Of a stretch of DNA of 64,000 nt, positions 20,842 to 30,342 are shown in pieces. Numbering within the stretch: position 1 is the first letter of the stretch; each line of letters begins with the position of its first letter. Made by a program: the position numbers and the translations under genes. Under the pieces are notes generated by a model, which worked only from the letters and a program-made list of their open reading frames with translations, did no database searches and was not told the origin of the DNA. This DNA comes from Pseudonocardia autotrophica. Its GTDB lineage: Bacteria > Actinomycetota > Actinomycetes > Mycobacteriales > Pseudonocardiaceae. The stretch lies in the NCBI RefSeq assembly GCF_000717175.1, contig NZ_JNYD01000006.1:124001-188000 (forward strand), read 5' to 3'.

Positions 20842-22080
20842 ATGCGGTCGATCTTCTTCCACCTGATGCCCTACCGGGACCTCCCGGCCGACTTCGAGCA
20901 GCGCTACGAGAGCATCTGGATCACCCCGCCCAACAGCGAGCTGTGCGACCCGCGGAAGGTCGCGCAGTACTACCAGTGGAACCTCGACGAGCTGGAGCTG
21001 GCCGACCGGCTCGGCTTCGACGGGGTCGGCGTGAACGAGCACCACCAGAACGGCTACGGCTTCATGGCCTCGCCGAACCTCATGGCCGCGGCGCTGGCCC
21101 GGCGCACGCCCAACAACTCCGCGATCATGGTGCTGGGCAACACGCTCGCCCTGTACTCGCCCGCCACCCGGGTGGCGGAGGAGTTCGCGATGCTCGACGT
21201 CCTGTCCAACGGCCGGCTGGCCGCGGGCTTCCCCGTCGGCACCTCGATGGACGTCAACTTCTGCTACGGCATCCCGCCCACCCAGACCCGGCCGCGGTTC
21301 CGCGAGGCGGAGGACCTGATCACCCAGGCCTGGACCAGGCCCGGCCCGTTCACCTTCAACGGCCGCTACAACCAGCTCCGCTACGTCAACCCCTGGCCGC
21401 AGCCGCTGCAGAAGCCGCACCCGCCCGTCTGGCTCGCCGGCGGCGGCTCGGTGGAGACCTGGGAGCTCGCGGCGGCGAAGAACTACACCTACAGCTACCT
21501 GTCCTTCTTCGGGGCCAAGTTCGGCAAGAAGCTGATGGACGGCTTCTGGGCGAAGATGGACGAGCTCGGGGTCGACCGCAACCCGTTCCGCGCCGGGTTC
21601 GCCCAGCAGATCTGCGTGTCCGAGACGGACGAGCGGGCGGAGCAGGAGTACCTCGAGCACGTCACGTACTTCTTCAACAAGTGCCTGCACATCCCGTCGT
21701 ACTTCTTCGAGGCGCCGGGCTACCGCACCCGCAAGTCCACCGAGTTCGCGATCAGGACCAACCAGCCCGGGGCGATCGCCGCGGCCGCCGCGCTGGAGAA
21801 GAACTGGAAGACCCTCAACGAGGAGGGCTTCATCATCGCCGGCAGCCCGTCGACGGTGGCGGACCGGCTGATCGAGGTCGCGAAGACCCTGCGGGTGGGC
21901 AACCTCCACGCCCTGCTGCAGATCGGATCGATGCCGCACGAGCTGACGAAGAAGAACATCACGCTGTTCGCCGAGGAGGTCATGCCGCGGATCCGGCACA
22001 TCTGGGACGCGGAGGGCTGGACCCACGAGTGGTGGCCGTCCGGTGCGGCCAGCCGAGCGGTGACGGGAGCCCAGGCATGA
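20842..22080 (+). CDS. LLM class flavin-dependent monooxygenase
   Basis: A 412-residue bacterial-luciferase-like TIM barrel, longer than F420 types. It has GFDGVGVNEHHQNGYG near residue 60 and RFREAEDLI in the middle. It probably uses reduced FMN from a reductase encoded elsewhere to oxygenate an organic substrate. It overlaps the next hydrolase by four bases (ATGA), forming an operon monooxygenase - hydrolase - esterase. Such sets usually work in catabolism; the substrate is not deducible. Confidence 0.85.
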   Translation: MRSIFFHLMPYRDLPADFEQRYESIWITPPNSELCDPRKVAQYYQWNLDELELADRLGFDGVGVNEHHQNGYGFMASPNLMAAALARRTPNNSAIMVLGNTLALYSPATRVAEEFAMLDVLSNGRLAAGFPVGTSMDVNFCYGIPPTQTRPRFREAEDLITQAWTRPGPFTFNGRYNQLRYVNPWPQPLQKPHPPVWLAGGGSVETWELAAAKNYTYSYLSFFGAKFGKKLMDGFWAKMDELGVDRNPFRAGFAQQICVSETDERAEQEYLEHVTYFFNKCLHIPSYFFEAPGYRTRKSTEFAIRTNQPGAIAAAAALEKNWKTLNEEGFIIAGSPSTVADRLIEVAKTLRVGNLHALLQIGSMPHELTKKNITLFAEEVMPRIRHIWDAEGWTHEWWPSGAASRAVTGAQA

Positions 22081-22868
22081 CGACGACGGAATCCCCGGTC
22101 GACGAGCGGATCGTCCAGGTCGGACCCATCGCCGCGCGCGTGCTGGTCGCGGGCACCGGCGAGCCGCTGCTATTCCTGCACGGCGCCGGCGGGCTCTGGT
22201 GGGACCCGTTCCTCGAGGAGCTGGCCCGCCACCACACCGTCTACGCCGTCGAGCACCCCGGCGCGAACGTCTCCGAGGACCTGGAGCACCTGCCGGGGCT
22301 GTGGGAGCTCGTCCTGTTCTACGACGAGCTGCTCGACGCCCTCGGGCTGGACTCCGTCCGGGTCGTCGGACACTCGTTCGGCGGGATGGTCGCCGCGGAG
22401 CTGGCCGCCAACTCGCCGCGCCGGGTCTCCCGGCTGGTCCTGCTGTGCCCCGTCGGGTTCTGGCGCGACGACCACCCGATCCCGGACATCGCGGGCATCC
22501 CGCCGGAGACGCTGCCCGGGCTGGTGCTCGCCGACCCGGAGAGCCCGCTCGCGGCGATGCTCACCCCGCCGGCCGACGACCCGCAGGCGCTCTTCGAGGC
22601 CGCCATGCGGATGGCCAGCATCCTGCACTTCATCTGGCCGCTGCCGGAGAAGGGCCTGGCCGGGCGCATCCACCGGGTGAGCGCGCCGACCCTGCTCGTG
22701 TGGGGTGAGCAGGACCGGCTCGTCGATCCCGCGTACGCCGAGGAGTTCACCTCCCGGTTGCGCGACTCCCGGCTGGCCCGGGTGCCCGACGCGGGGCACC
22801 TCCCGCAGCTCGAGCAGACCGGCGCCGTGCTGGCGCAGGTGCTCCCGTTCCTGGAAGGACGGTCCTGA
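22077..22868 (+). CDS. Alpha/beta hydrolase
   Basis: A 263-residue alpha/beta hydrolase with nucleophile S100 in GHSFGG, an oxyanion HGAGG, acid Asp in WGEQDRLVD and His in DAGHLPQLEQ. It resembles carbon-carbon or ester hydrolases such as meta-cleavage product hydrolases. Translational coupling to the LLM monooxygenase suggests it cleaves the oxygenated product. Confidence 0.88.
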   Translation: MTTTESPVDERIVQVGPIAARVLVAGTGEPLLFLHGAGGLWWDPFLEELARHHTVYAVEHPGANVSEDLEHLPGLWELVLFYDELLDALGLDSVRVVGHSFGGMVAAELAANSPRRVSRLVLLCPVGFWRDDHPIPDIAGIPPETLPGLVLADPESPLAAMLTPPADDPQALFEAAMRMASILHFIWPLPEKGLAGRIHRVSAPTLLVWGEQDRLVDPAYAEEFTSRLRDSRLARVPDAGHLPQLEQTGAVLAQVLPFLEGRS

Positions 22869-22870
22869 CC

Positions 22871-23800
<930 letters not shown>

Positions 23801-23820
23801 ACCGAGGTCCCCGCCGCCGC

Positions 23821-24621
23821 CTACCCGAAGCGCCTGCGCAGGTAGTCGGCGGTGGGGGCGTCGGCGGGGAAGAAGGACTCCACCGCCACCTCCTCCAGGG
23901 TGATGTCCAGCGGCGCACCCAGCACCGAGACCGTCGAGAAGAAGGTGAGCAGGCCGTCGGGGTGGCGCAGCCGCAGCGGCAGCACGACCCGGTTGCGCGG
24001 GTGGGCGTCGGGGTCGAGGCCGAGGGTGCGGCAGTGCCCGACCAGCTCGTCGAGCAGCGCACCGAGGGCGGGATCGGCCGAACGGTCGGCCTGCCGGCGC
24101 AGCCGCGAGACGAGGTGGGCGGCGTACTCGTCGAGGCCCTCGACGTACCGGGCGAGGCCGCGCGGGTGCAGGGCGAGCCGCAGCACGTTGGCCGGCGGCT
24201 CGAGCAGCCCCGGGTCGACGAGCTCGACGAACACCGCGACGGCCCGGTTGGTGTCGATCATGTCCCACTGCCCGTCGACCAGTACCGCGGGGAACGGGTC
24301 GTGCGCCGCCAGCAGCCGGTTCAGCGAGCTGTGCACCTCCGCCATCTCCGACGAGTGCAGCGAGTGCTGCGAGTAGGCCGGCGCGAACCCCGCCGACACC
24401 AGCAGCTCGTTGCGGGCGCGCAGCGGCAGGTCGAGCTCCTCGGACAGGTGCAGCACCATCTCGCGGCTCGGCCGCGACCGCCCCGTCTCCAGGAACGACA
24501 GGTGCCGCGCCGACACCTCCGCCTTGTTGCCGAGGTCGAGCTGGGTGAGCCGGCGGCGCTGCCGCCACTCCCGCAGCAGCCCGCCGAAGGCCGTCTCGAC
24601 CGGGACCGTCACCGCTGTCAT
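23821..24621 (-). CDS. XRE family regulator with MmyB-like ligand domain
   Basis: A 266-residue regulator: an N-terminal HTH (about 10-70, TQLDLGNKAEVSARHLSFLE) and a C-terminal MmyB-like PAS-type domain (LLAAHDPFPAVLVDGQWDMI onward). These are widespread in actinobacteria, often near a dehydrogenase or hydrolase they regulate. I chose the ATG at 24621: TACCGT lies 7 nt upstream (leaderless), and longer in-frame extensions run antisense to the thioesterase. Confidence 0.85.
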   Translation of the reverse strand: MTAVTVPVETAFGGLLREWRQRRRLTQLDLGNKAEVSARHLSFLETGRSRPSREMVLHLSEELDLPLRARNELLVSAGFAPAYSQHSLHSSEMAEVHSSLNRLLAAHDPFPAVLVDGQWDMIDTNRAVAVFVELVDPGLLEPPANVLRLALHPRGLARYVEGLDEYAAHLVSRLRRQADRSADPALGALLDELVGHCRTLGLDPDAHPRNRVVLPLRLRHPDGLLTFFSTVSVLGAPLDITLEEVAVESFFPADAPTADYLRRRFG

Positions 24622-24709
24622 GTCCCGAACGGTACAAAGCCGACCGGGGCCGGGCGATGACCTCCGAGGTAATGGCGCGACCGCACGCCCGCGCGCGAGA
24701 GTCCCGGAC

Positions 24710-25102
24710 ATGGACTCGACCGAGCAGATGTACGCCGCCATGCCGTTCACCCAGGTCCTCGGGGCGACGGCGGTGCGGGCCGACCGCGACGAGGTGCGGC
24801 TGCGGCTGGAGTGGACCCCCGAGCGCTGCACCAGCGGCGGCCTGCTGCACGGCGGCGCCACCCTCGCACTCGCCGACGCCGCCGGCGGCTGGGCCGGGTT
24901 CCTCAACCTGCCGGAGGGGTCCTCGGGGACGGCGACCACGTCGTCGTCGACCCACTTCCTCCGGCCGGTGACCGGCGGCGCGGTCGAGGCCTCCGCCCGG
25001 GTGCTGCACGCGGGACGCACCGCGATCGTGGTGGTCGTCGACGTGACCGACGACCGCGGCCGGCTCACCGCGCGGGTGACCCAGTCACAGGCGGTGTTGT
25101 AG
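24710..25102 (+). CDS. PaaI-type hotdog thioesterase
   Basis: A 130-residue hotdog-fold protein with LLHGGATLALADAAGG and STHFLRPV, the hallmarks of the PaaI/YbgC-like acyl-CoA thioesterases. It probably hydrolyses an aryl- or acyl-CoA. It is divergent from the XRE regulator with 88 bp between, and lies 1.4 kb upstream of a CoA-ligase-like gene on the same strand. Confidence 0.85.
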   Translation: MDSTEQMYAAMPFTQVLGATAVRADRDEVRLRLEWTPERCTSGGLLHGGATLALADAAGGWAGFLNLPEGSSGTATTSSSTHFLRPVTGGAVEASARVLHAGRTAIVVVVDVTDDRGRLTARVTQSQAVL

Positions 25103-25204
25103 GCGCTCAGGGTGGTACCGACGGGACCAGGCTCGCGCCGGGCGCGACGCGCCGGGCAGGGCTAGCGTCGTAACCGGAGGACCATCCACCTGTGAGGAGA
25201 GCGC

Positions 25205-26065
25205 GTGAAACTCGGCCTGCACATCGCGGACTTCACCTACCCGAGCGGCCCGCAGGGCCTCGCCGACGACCTCACCCGGATCGCCGTCACGGCCGAGGAG
25301 GCCGGGATCGCGCGGGTCAGCGTGATGGACCACGTCTGGCAGATCCGGCCCGTGGGACCGATCGAGAACGACATGCTGGAGGCGTACACGACGCTGGGCT
25401 ACCTGGCCGCGCGCACCGAGCGCGTCGAGCTGCTGGCCTGGGTCACCGCGGTCAGCTACCGCGACCCGGGGCTGCTCGCCAAGCTCGTCACCACCCTCGA
25501 CGTGCTGTCGAAGGGGCGGGCGTGGCTCGGCATCGGCGCCGCCTGGAACGACGAGGAGGCCCGCGGACTCGGCCTGTTCTTCCCGTCGACCGCGGAGCGG
25601 TTCGAGCGGCTGGAGGAGACGCTGCGCATCTGCCTGCAGATGTGGAGCGCGGACGAGGGCTCGTTCGAGGGCACCCACTACCGGCTCGAGCGGACGTTGA
25701 ACGTGCCGCAGTCGCTGACCCGCCCGCACCCGCCGATCCTCATCGGCGGCGGGGGTGAGAAGAAGACGTTGCGGCTGGTCGCGCAGTACGCGAACGCGTG
25801 CAACCTGTTCGACGGGCCGGAGCTGCCGCACAAGCTCGACGTGCTGCGGCAGCGGTGCGAGGAGGTCGGCCGCGACTACGACGACATCGAGAAGACGGTC
25901 ATGGGCCGGGGCTACGGGAGCGACCCGAAGGAGCTGGTCGCACACCTGGAGGAGCTCGCGAAGCTCGGCGTCCAGGAGTACCACGGCCTGATGCCGGACG
26001 TGTCCGAGCTCGAGCCCCTGCGGGAGCTGGGGCGCGAGGTCGTCCCGGCGGTCGCGGACCTCTGA
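25205..26065 (+). CDS. LLM class F420-dependent oxidoreductase
   Basis: A 286-residue luciferase-like protein of the F420 type: starts KLGLHIADFTYP, has SVMDHVWQ and GAAWNDEEARGLGL, and IGGGGEKKTLRLVAQYA. It would use coenzyme F420 for a two-electron reaction; substrate unknown. A TAGCGT hexamer about 40 nt upstream and a GAGGAGA site before the GTG start support the call. Confidence 0.87.
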   Translation: MKLGLHIADFTYPSGPQGLADDLTRIAVTAEEAGIARVSVMDHVWQIRPVGPIENDMLEAYTTLGYLAARTERVELLAWVTAVSYRDPGLLAKLVTTLDVLSKGRAWLGIGAAWNDEEARGLGLFFPSTAERFERLEETLRICLQMWSADEGSFEGTHYRLERTLNVPQSLTRPHPPILIGGGGEKKTLRLVAQYANACNLFDGPELPHKLDVLRQRCEEVGRDYDDIEKTVMGRGYGSDPKELVAHLEELAKLGVQEYHGLMPDVSELEPLRELGREVVPAVADL

Positions 26066-26104
26066 CCCGTTCCCCGCGGCGCGGGGAGGTCCCACACTGT
26101 CCGC

Positions 26105-27475
26105 ATGCCGGACGAGGACCGCACGGCCTACCAGCGGCTCCGCGCCGCGCACCTCAGCGCGGTGCGGGCCGCGCTCGACGACCACGTGGCACGGCTCGAC
26201 CGACCACGCGCGGCGATCGAGCGGCACCGCACCGAGCGGCTCCGGGCGCTGCTCGGGTGGGCGCGCGAGCGCTCGCCCTTCCACGCCGCCCGGATGGGCG
26301 AGGTGGACCCGGCCACGGCGAGCGTCGCGGACCTCGCGCGGCTGCCCGTGATGACCAAGGCGCAGGCCCAGGAGGAGTGGGACGCGATCGTCACCATCCC
26401 GGGCCTGGACCGCGCCGGGGCCGAACGGGTGCTCGCCGAGCAGCGCTGGTTCTCCTACACCCCGCAGGGGCACCAGGTGTTCAGCTCGGGCGGGTCGAGC
26501 GGGGTGCGCGGCGTGTACGTGTGGGACTGGGAGCAGTACGTCACGTTGGCCTGTCTGGCGTGGCGCTGGCAGGTCCGGGCCGACCGCGCCACGGGCGTCG
26601 ACGGGCCCGCCCGGCTGGCCGTGCTCTCGGCCGGCGGGCCGCCGCACGCCAGCACCCCGTTGTTCGACGTCGCCACCGACGCGTCCACGCAGACCGTCGT
26701 GATCCCGGCCGCGGCGCCGTTCGACGACGTCGTCAAGGCCGTCGCCGACGCCCGCCCGACCGCGCTGGTCGGGTACGCGTCGGTGATCGGCCGGCTCGCC
26801 CGGGCCTCGCTCGCCGGGGAGCTGGACGTCCGGCCGCTGCGGGTGAGCACCAACTCCGAGCCGCTGACCGAGGAGGACCGGACCGCGATCGGCGCGGCCT
26901 GGGGTGCCCCGGTGCACAACCTCTGGGGCTCGACCGAGATCGGCGTCCAGGCCGTCGGGTGCGGGGTCGGCGACGGCCTGCACATCTCGGACGACGAGGT
27001 GATCCTCGAGCGGGTCGACGCCGACGGCCGCCCCGTCGGCCCGGACGAGCCGGCCGCCCGCACCCTCGCGACCGGGCTGGCGGGCCGCACGTTCCCGTTC
27101 GTCCGCTACGACCTGGGCGACGAGGTCACCCTGCTGCCCGGGACCTGCCCCTGCGGCAGCGCGATGCCGCGGGTGGCCGCCGTGGCCGGGCGCCGGGACG
27201 ACGACTTCCGCTACGGCGGGCTGCTCGTCCCGGCCAGCGCGTTCCGCTACGTCCTGGGCACCGACCCGCGGATCTCCGAGTACCAGGTGCACCAGACCCC
27301 GGGCGGGGCGGACGTGCTGGTGGTCGGCTCCCCGGACCTCCCGGCGGTGACCACCGCGCTGGTGGAGGCGCTGCGGCCCTACGGCCTCTCCGACGCGGCA
27401 ATCACCGTTCGCACCGTCGACCGGATTCCGCGGCACGCCTCGACCGGCAAGTTGTCCCGTTTCAAGCCCCTGTGA
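26105..27475 (+). CDS. Adenylate-forming ligase, phenylacetate-CoA ligase-like
   Basis: A 456-residue AMP-forming enzyme of the PaaK group: SSGGSSGVRGVYVWD (phosphate loop), NLWGSTEIG and RYDLGDEVTLLPGTCPCGSAMP, then a C-terminal lid with a lysine in STGKLSRFK. It would activate a carboxylate, possibly to a CoA thioester; the nearby thioesterase fits. CACACT lies 6 nt before the ATG (leaderless). The stop codon is in the left arm of a hairpin. Confidence 0.82.
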   Translation: MPDEDRTAYQRLRAAHLSAVRAALDDHVARLDRPRAAIERHRTERLRALLGWARERSPFHAARMGEVDPATASVADLARLPVMTKAQAQEEWDAIVTIPGLDRAGAERVLAEQRWFSYTPQGHQVFSSGGSSGVRGVYVWDWEQYVTLACLAWRWQVRADRATGVDGPARLAVLSAGGPPHASTPLFDVATDASTQTVVIPAAAPFDDVVKAVADARPTALVGYASVIGRLARASLAGELDVRPLRVSTNSEPLTEEDRTAIGAAWGAPVHNLWGSTEIGVQAVGCGVGDGLHISDDEVILERVDADGRPVGPDEPAARTLATGLAGRTFPFVRYDLGDEVTLLPGTCPCGSAMPRVAAVAGRRDDDFRYGGLLVPASAFRYVLGTDPRISEYQVHQTPGGADVLVVGSPDLPAVTTALVEALRPYGLSDAAITVRTVDRIPRHASTGKLSRFKPL

Positions 27476-27511
27476 GTGCCGATAGTCGCTATAGCAGCTA
27501 TCGCCACTCAC
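27472..27511. terminator. Convergent hairpin, GTGAG/CTCAC family copy B
   Basis: GTGAGTG (27472-27478) pairs perfectly with CACTCAC (27505-27511); an inner CGATAG pairs with CTATCG. It sits between the convergent ligase and monooxygenase genes, 4 nt from the latter's stop, and includes the former's stop codon. Confidence 0.75.
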
Positions 27512-27515
27512 GACC

Positions 27516-28607
27516 TCAGGCGGCGGCGTCGCGGCGTGCGACCTCCTGGCGGACCAGCGGGATCACCTCGCGGCCGAACTCCTTCGCGTCCTCGAGCAGG
27601 TCGTAGCCGCGGGCGGACAGGATCCGGACGCCGAGGTCGTAGTAGTCCATCAGCGCCGCGGCGACCGTCTCCGGCGTGCCCACCAGCGCGGTCGAGTTGC
27701 CCGCGCCGCCGGTGGCCGCCGCCGTCACGGTCCAGAGCGCGCGGTCGTGCCGCTCGCCCTCGGCGGCGCTGGCGAGCAGCCGCTGCGAACCGGCGTTCTC
27801 CGGGTCGGTCAGCTTGTGCCGCCGGGTGAGCTGCTGCCCGCCCGCGGTGCGCTCGCGGATCCGGGCGACGGTGGCGTGCGCCTTCTCCCAGGCCTCTTCC
27901 TCGGTACGGCCGAGGATCGGACGGAAGGCCACCTGGAAGGTCGGCGCAGGGCGGCCGGCCTCCTTGGCGAGCTGGGTGATCGTCGCGATCTGCTCGGCGG
28001 TGCCGGCCAGCGGCTCGCCCCACAGCGCGTAGATGTCGGCCTCCTCGGCGCCCACCTTGTAGGCGGCGGGGGAGGAGCCGCCGAACGAGATGCGGGGCCG
28101 CGGCTGCTGGGCGGGCTCGACGTCGAGCACGAAGTCGGAGAAGTCGTAGTGCTCGCCGTGGAAGTCCCACGGCTCGCGCTCGGTCCACGCCCGCTTGAGG
28201 ATCTGGATGGCCTCGCGGGTCCGGTCGTAGCGACGGTCCTTCGGCAGGACGTCGCCCTCGCGCTGCTGCTCGTGGTCGTTGCCGCCGGTGATCACGTGCA
28301 GGGTGAGCCGGCCGCCGGACATCGCGTCGAGCGTGGCGACGGTCTTCGCCGTGAACGTCGGGTAGGAGACGTTGGGCCGGTGGGCGAGCAGCAGCTGCAG
28401 CCGCTCGGTGTGGTCGGCGATGTAGGCGGCGGCCTGCGCGGGGTCCGGGCTGCCCGACGAGTACGCCGTGAGGACGCGGTCCCAGCCGCTGTCCTCGTGC
28501 GCCCGGGCCAGGGCGAGGGTGAACTCGGGGTCGAAGGCGGGGCCGGAGCGCGGACGGGTCTCGGTGCCGTCGTTGGTCGCTCCGATGCCGAGGAACTCCA
28601 CGGGCAT
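27516..28607 (-). CDS. LLM class flavin-dependent oxidoreductase (SsuD-like)
   Basis: A 363-residue luciferase-like protein close to FMNH2-dependent alkanesulfonate monooxygenases (SsuD): MSGGRLTLHVITGGND, PRISFGGSSPAAYKVGAEEADIYALWGE (as two segments) and a C-terminal VGTPETVAAALMDYYDLGV. It may release sulfite from a sulfonate or oxidise another substrate. AAGGAG lies 9 nt before the ATG at 28607; the much longer open frame upstream is not protein-like. No SsuA/B/C transporter is nearby. Confidence 0.85.
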   Translation of the reverse strand: MPVEFLGIGATNDGTETRPRSGPAFDPEFTLALARAHEDSGWDRVLTAYSSGSPDPAQAAAYIADHTERLQLLLAHRPNVSYPTFTAKTVATLDAMSGGRLTLHVITGGNDHEQQREGDVLPKDRRYDRTREAIQILKRAWTEREPWDFHGEHYDFSDFVLDVEPAQQPRPRISFGGSSPAAYKVGAEEADIYALWGEPLAGTAEQIATITQLAKEAGRPAPTFQVAFRPILGRTEEEAWEKAHATVARIRERTAGGQQLTRRHKLTDPENAGSQRLLASAAEGERHDRALWTVTAAATGGAGNSTALVGTPETVAAALMDYYDLGVRILSARGYDLLEDAKEFGREVIPLVRQEVARRDAAA

Positions 28608-28653
28608 TGGCGTGCTCCTTCGCGGACGGGAGTCGGCTCTCCCCTCGCACAAG

Positions 28654-28672
28654 CACGCCGAGGCCCGGCGTG
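28654..28672 (-). terminator. Short hairpin after the coiled-coil membrane protein gene
   Basis: CACGCCG (28654-28660) pairs with CGGCGTG (28666-28672) around a 5-nt loop, 6 nt past the stop of the upstream minus-strand gene. It could terminate that gene or act in the leader of the SsuD-like gene. Confidence 0.5.
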
Positions 28673-28678
28673 TTCCCC

Positions 28679-29839
28679 TCAGGTGCCCTCGGCGAGCCGG
28701 CGGGCGCGGGCCCGGAGGTCGGCGACGGAGGTCAGGTCGGCGTCCACGGCCTTGATCGCCCGGCTCGTGTCGCGCAGCTCCTCGACGGTGCGGCGCACCT
28801 CCTCGAGCTGCGCCGTCGTCTCCCTCTCGCGGGCGGTGACGGCGGTGCCGGCCGCGCGGCGCAGCGTGGTCTGGGCGGTGCGGGAGGCGTCGCGCAGCTG
28901 CTTGACGAGCACGATCTGGAACTCGTCGACGACGGCGCGGTTCCGCGTGCGCGCCTCCTGCCGGCGCCGGTCGAGGGACCGCTTGCGCTCGGCGGCCACC
29001 GCCGACCCGCCGAGGGCGAGCGCGGCCACCACGGCCCCGGTGATCAGGATCCAGAGCGGCATCGTGACGTGGAAGACCCGCGTGAGCACGAGGGACATCA
29101 TGATGCCGGCGTAGGAGGGCATGACGATCCTGGCCATCCGGGCGGGTACCGGCATGCGGCCGCCGTCGTGCGTCGCCGTGGGCGGCGCCAGGTTCTCGAC
29201 GAGCGAGGCCGGCGTGACCATCGGCAGCGCCGGGACCTCGAGCGGGGTGTCGAGCTCGAGGTGCCGGTCGAGGCGGGCGGCGAGCGCGGCGACGGTGTCG
29301 CGGGCCTGCTCGCGGGTCCGGTCGGCCTCGACGACCAGGCGCGTGCGGAGCTGCTCGTCGAGCCGGGCGCGGTCCTTGCGCGGGTCCGTCGCGGCGAGGG
29401 CGGCCTCGGCCTCGGCGAGCACGCTGCGGGAGGCGGTGCGGACGGCGAACTCGGCGTCGGAGACGAGGGTGGCGAAGCCGTCGGCGAGGAGCTGGGGCCA
29501 CTCCCGGGCCAGGGCGCGCTCGTGGTCGGACCGGGTGCGGGTGCGGGCGAGCTCGGCGCGCAGCCGGTTGGCGCGGGTGGGGTCGGTGAGGGAGGCGCGG
29601 CGGTAGCGCAGGTCGGCGCCCAGGGAGGCGAGCGCGCGGTCGGTCTCCTCGCCCGCGGCGCGGATCGCGGCGGCCTCGTGCTCGGTGTTGCGGGCCGAGC
29701 GCAGGGTCTCCCGGGCGCGGCGCACCCGGCGGATGAGGTCCGCGCGGTCGTTGGCCTCCGCGCCGGCCAGGGTCTCGTCGAGGAGCTCGGCCGCCTCGGC
29801 GGCGGTGCTGCGGGTGGGGGCGGTGATCGTCTCGGGCAT
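28679..29839 (-). CDS. Coiled-coil protein with a central two-helix membrane hairpin (unrecognised)
   Basis: I do not recognise this 386-residue protein. Residues 10-190 are charged helical sequence rich in Ala, Glu and Arg (coiled-coil-like). Two adjacent hydrophobic helices lie at about 238-258 and 261-283, and a second helical segment (285-386) ends the protein. This helix - membrane hairpin - helix layout resembles the stalk and paddle of bacterial dynamins, but no P-loop or GTPase motif exists. GAGGAG precedes the ATG at 29839. It follows the acidic 69-residue gene after 71 nt containing a strong hairpin. Confidence 0.7.
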   Translation of the reverse strand: MPETITAPTRSTAAEAAELLDETLAGAEANDRADLIRRVRRARETLRSARNTEHEAAAIRAAGEETDRALASLGADLRYRRASLTDPTRANRLRAELARTRTRSDHERALAREWPQLLADGFATLVSDAEFAVRTASRSVLAEAEAALAATDPRKDRARLDEQLRTRLVVEADRTREQARDTVAALAARLDRHLELDTPLEVPALPMVTPASLVENLAPPTATHDGGRMPVPARMARIVMPSYAGIMMSLVLTRVFHVTMPLWILITGAVVAALALGGSAVAAERKRSLDRRRQEARTRNRAVVDEFQIVLVKQLRDASRTAQTTLRRAAGTAVTARERETTAQLEEVRRTVEELRDTSRAIKAVDADLTSVADLRARARRLAEGT

Positions 29840-29875
29840 CTCCGGCTCCTCGGGTGGTGGGGTCGGGGGACGGCT

Positions 29876-29904
29876 CCGGCCGGCCCGCGGTGCGGGCCGG
29901 CCGG
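29876..29904 (-). terminator. Intercistronic hairpin between the acidic protein and coiled-coil genes
   Basis: A perfect 13-bp stem (29876-29888 with 29892-29904) and a 3-nt loop lie 6 nt after the acidic protein's stop. It probably ends most transcripts there or stabilises the upstream message, giving more of the small protein than of the membrane protein. Confidence 0.65.
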
Positions 29905-29910
29905 GTCCGG

Positions 29911-30120
29911 TCATGCGGCGAAGTCGTCGTAGTCGTCGTCGCCCTCGTCGTCGCCGCCGTCGTCGTCGGAGACCTCCTCGGCGGAGTCGTCCTCGTCGAA
30001 GCTGGCGGTCTCCTCGAAGTCGTCGCCGCCGTCCTCGTCCTCGCCCGTCTCCTCGAACTCCTCCTCGTCCCAGCTCTCCTCGTAGTCGTAGTCCTCGCTG
30101 TAGGTGCTCTGCCACGGCAT
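29911..30120 (-). CDS. Hyper-acidic 69-residue protein (unrecognised)
   Basis: It starts MPWQSTYSEDYDYEESWDEE. I count 36 Asp/Glu in 69 residues and no Lys, Arg or His, with several aromatic residues in the first half. Such composition implies a disordered, highly negative protein that could bind a basic partner or cations. A GAGGAG site 9 nt before the ATG supports expression. It is the first gene of a probable pair with the coiled-coil membrane protein, whose helices are Arg-rich. No known family comes to mind. Confidence 0.7.
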   Translation of the reverse strand: MPWQSTYSEDYDYEESWDEEEFEETGEDEDGGDDFEETASFDEDDSAEEVSDDDGGDDEGDDDYDDFAA

Positions 30121-30342
30121 GGTGTGCTCCTCGGGTTGTGGAGGCCCCGTCCGGGCCTCCGATGCCGAGAACTGTGCCGATCCGCGCCGGACGGAACGAC
30201 CGAGTCAACCCCCGCACACCGGTCGTCGGCCCCCGTTCCGGGCGTGGGGTGGACCCCACCCCGGCGCGGGGGCAGGGTCCCCGGGAATACCGGCGGTGGG
30301 TCGATGCGCTGCACAGTCCGAAGGTCGACTGCCGGGAGGACG

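Noticed and set aside
28607..28680. RRHVDL-type sulfur leader peptide or S-box before the SsuD-like gene
   Set aside because: No short frame with that motif and no SAM riboswitch core could be found on the minus strand here.
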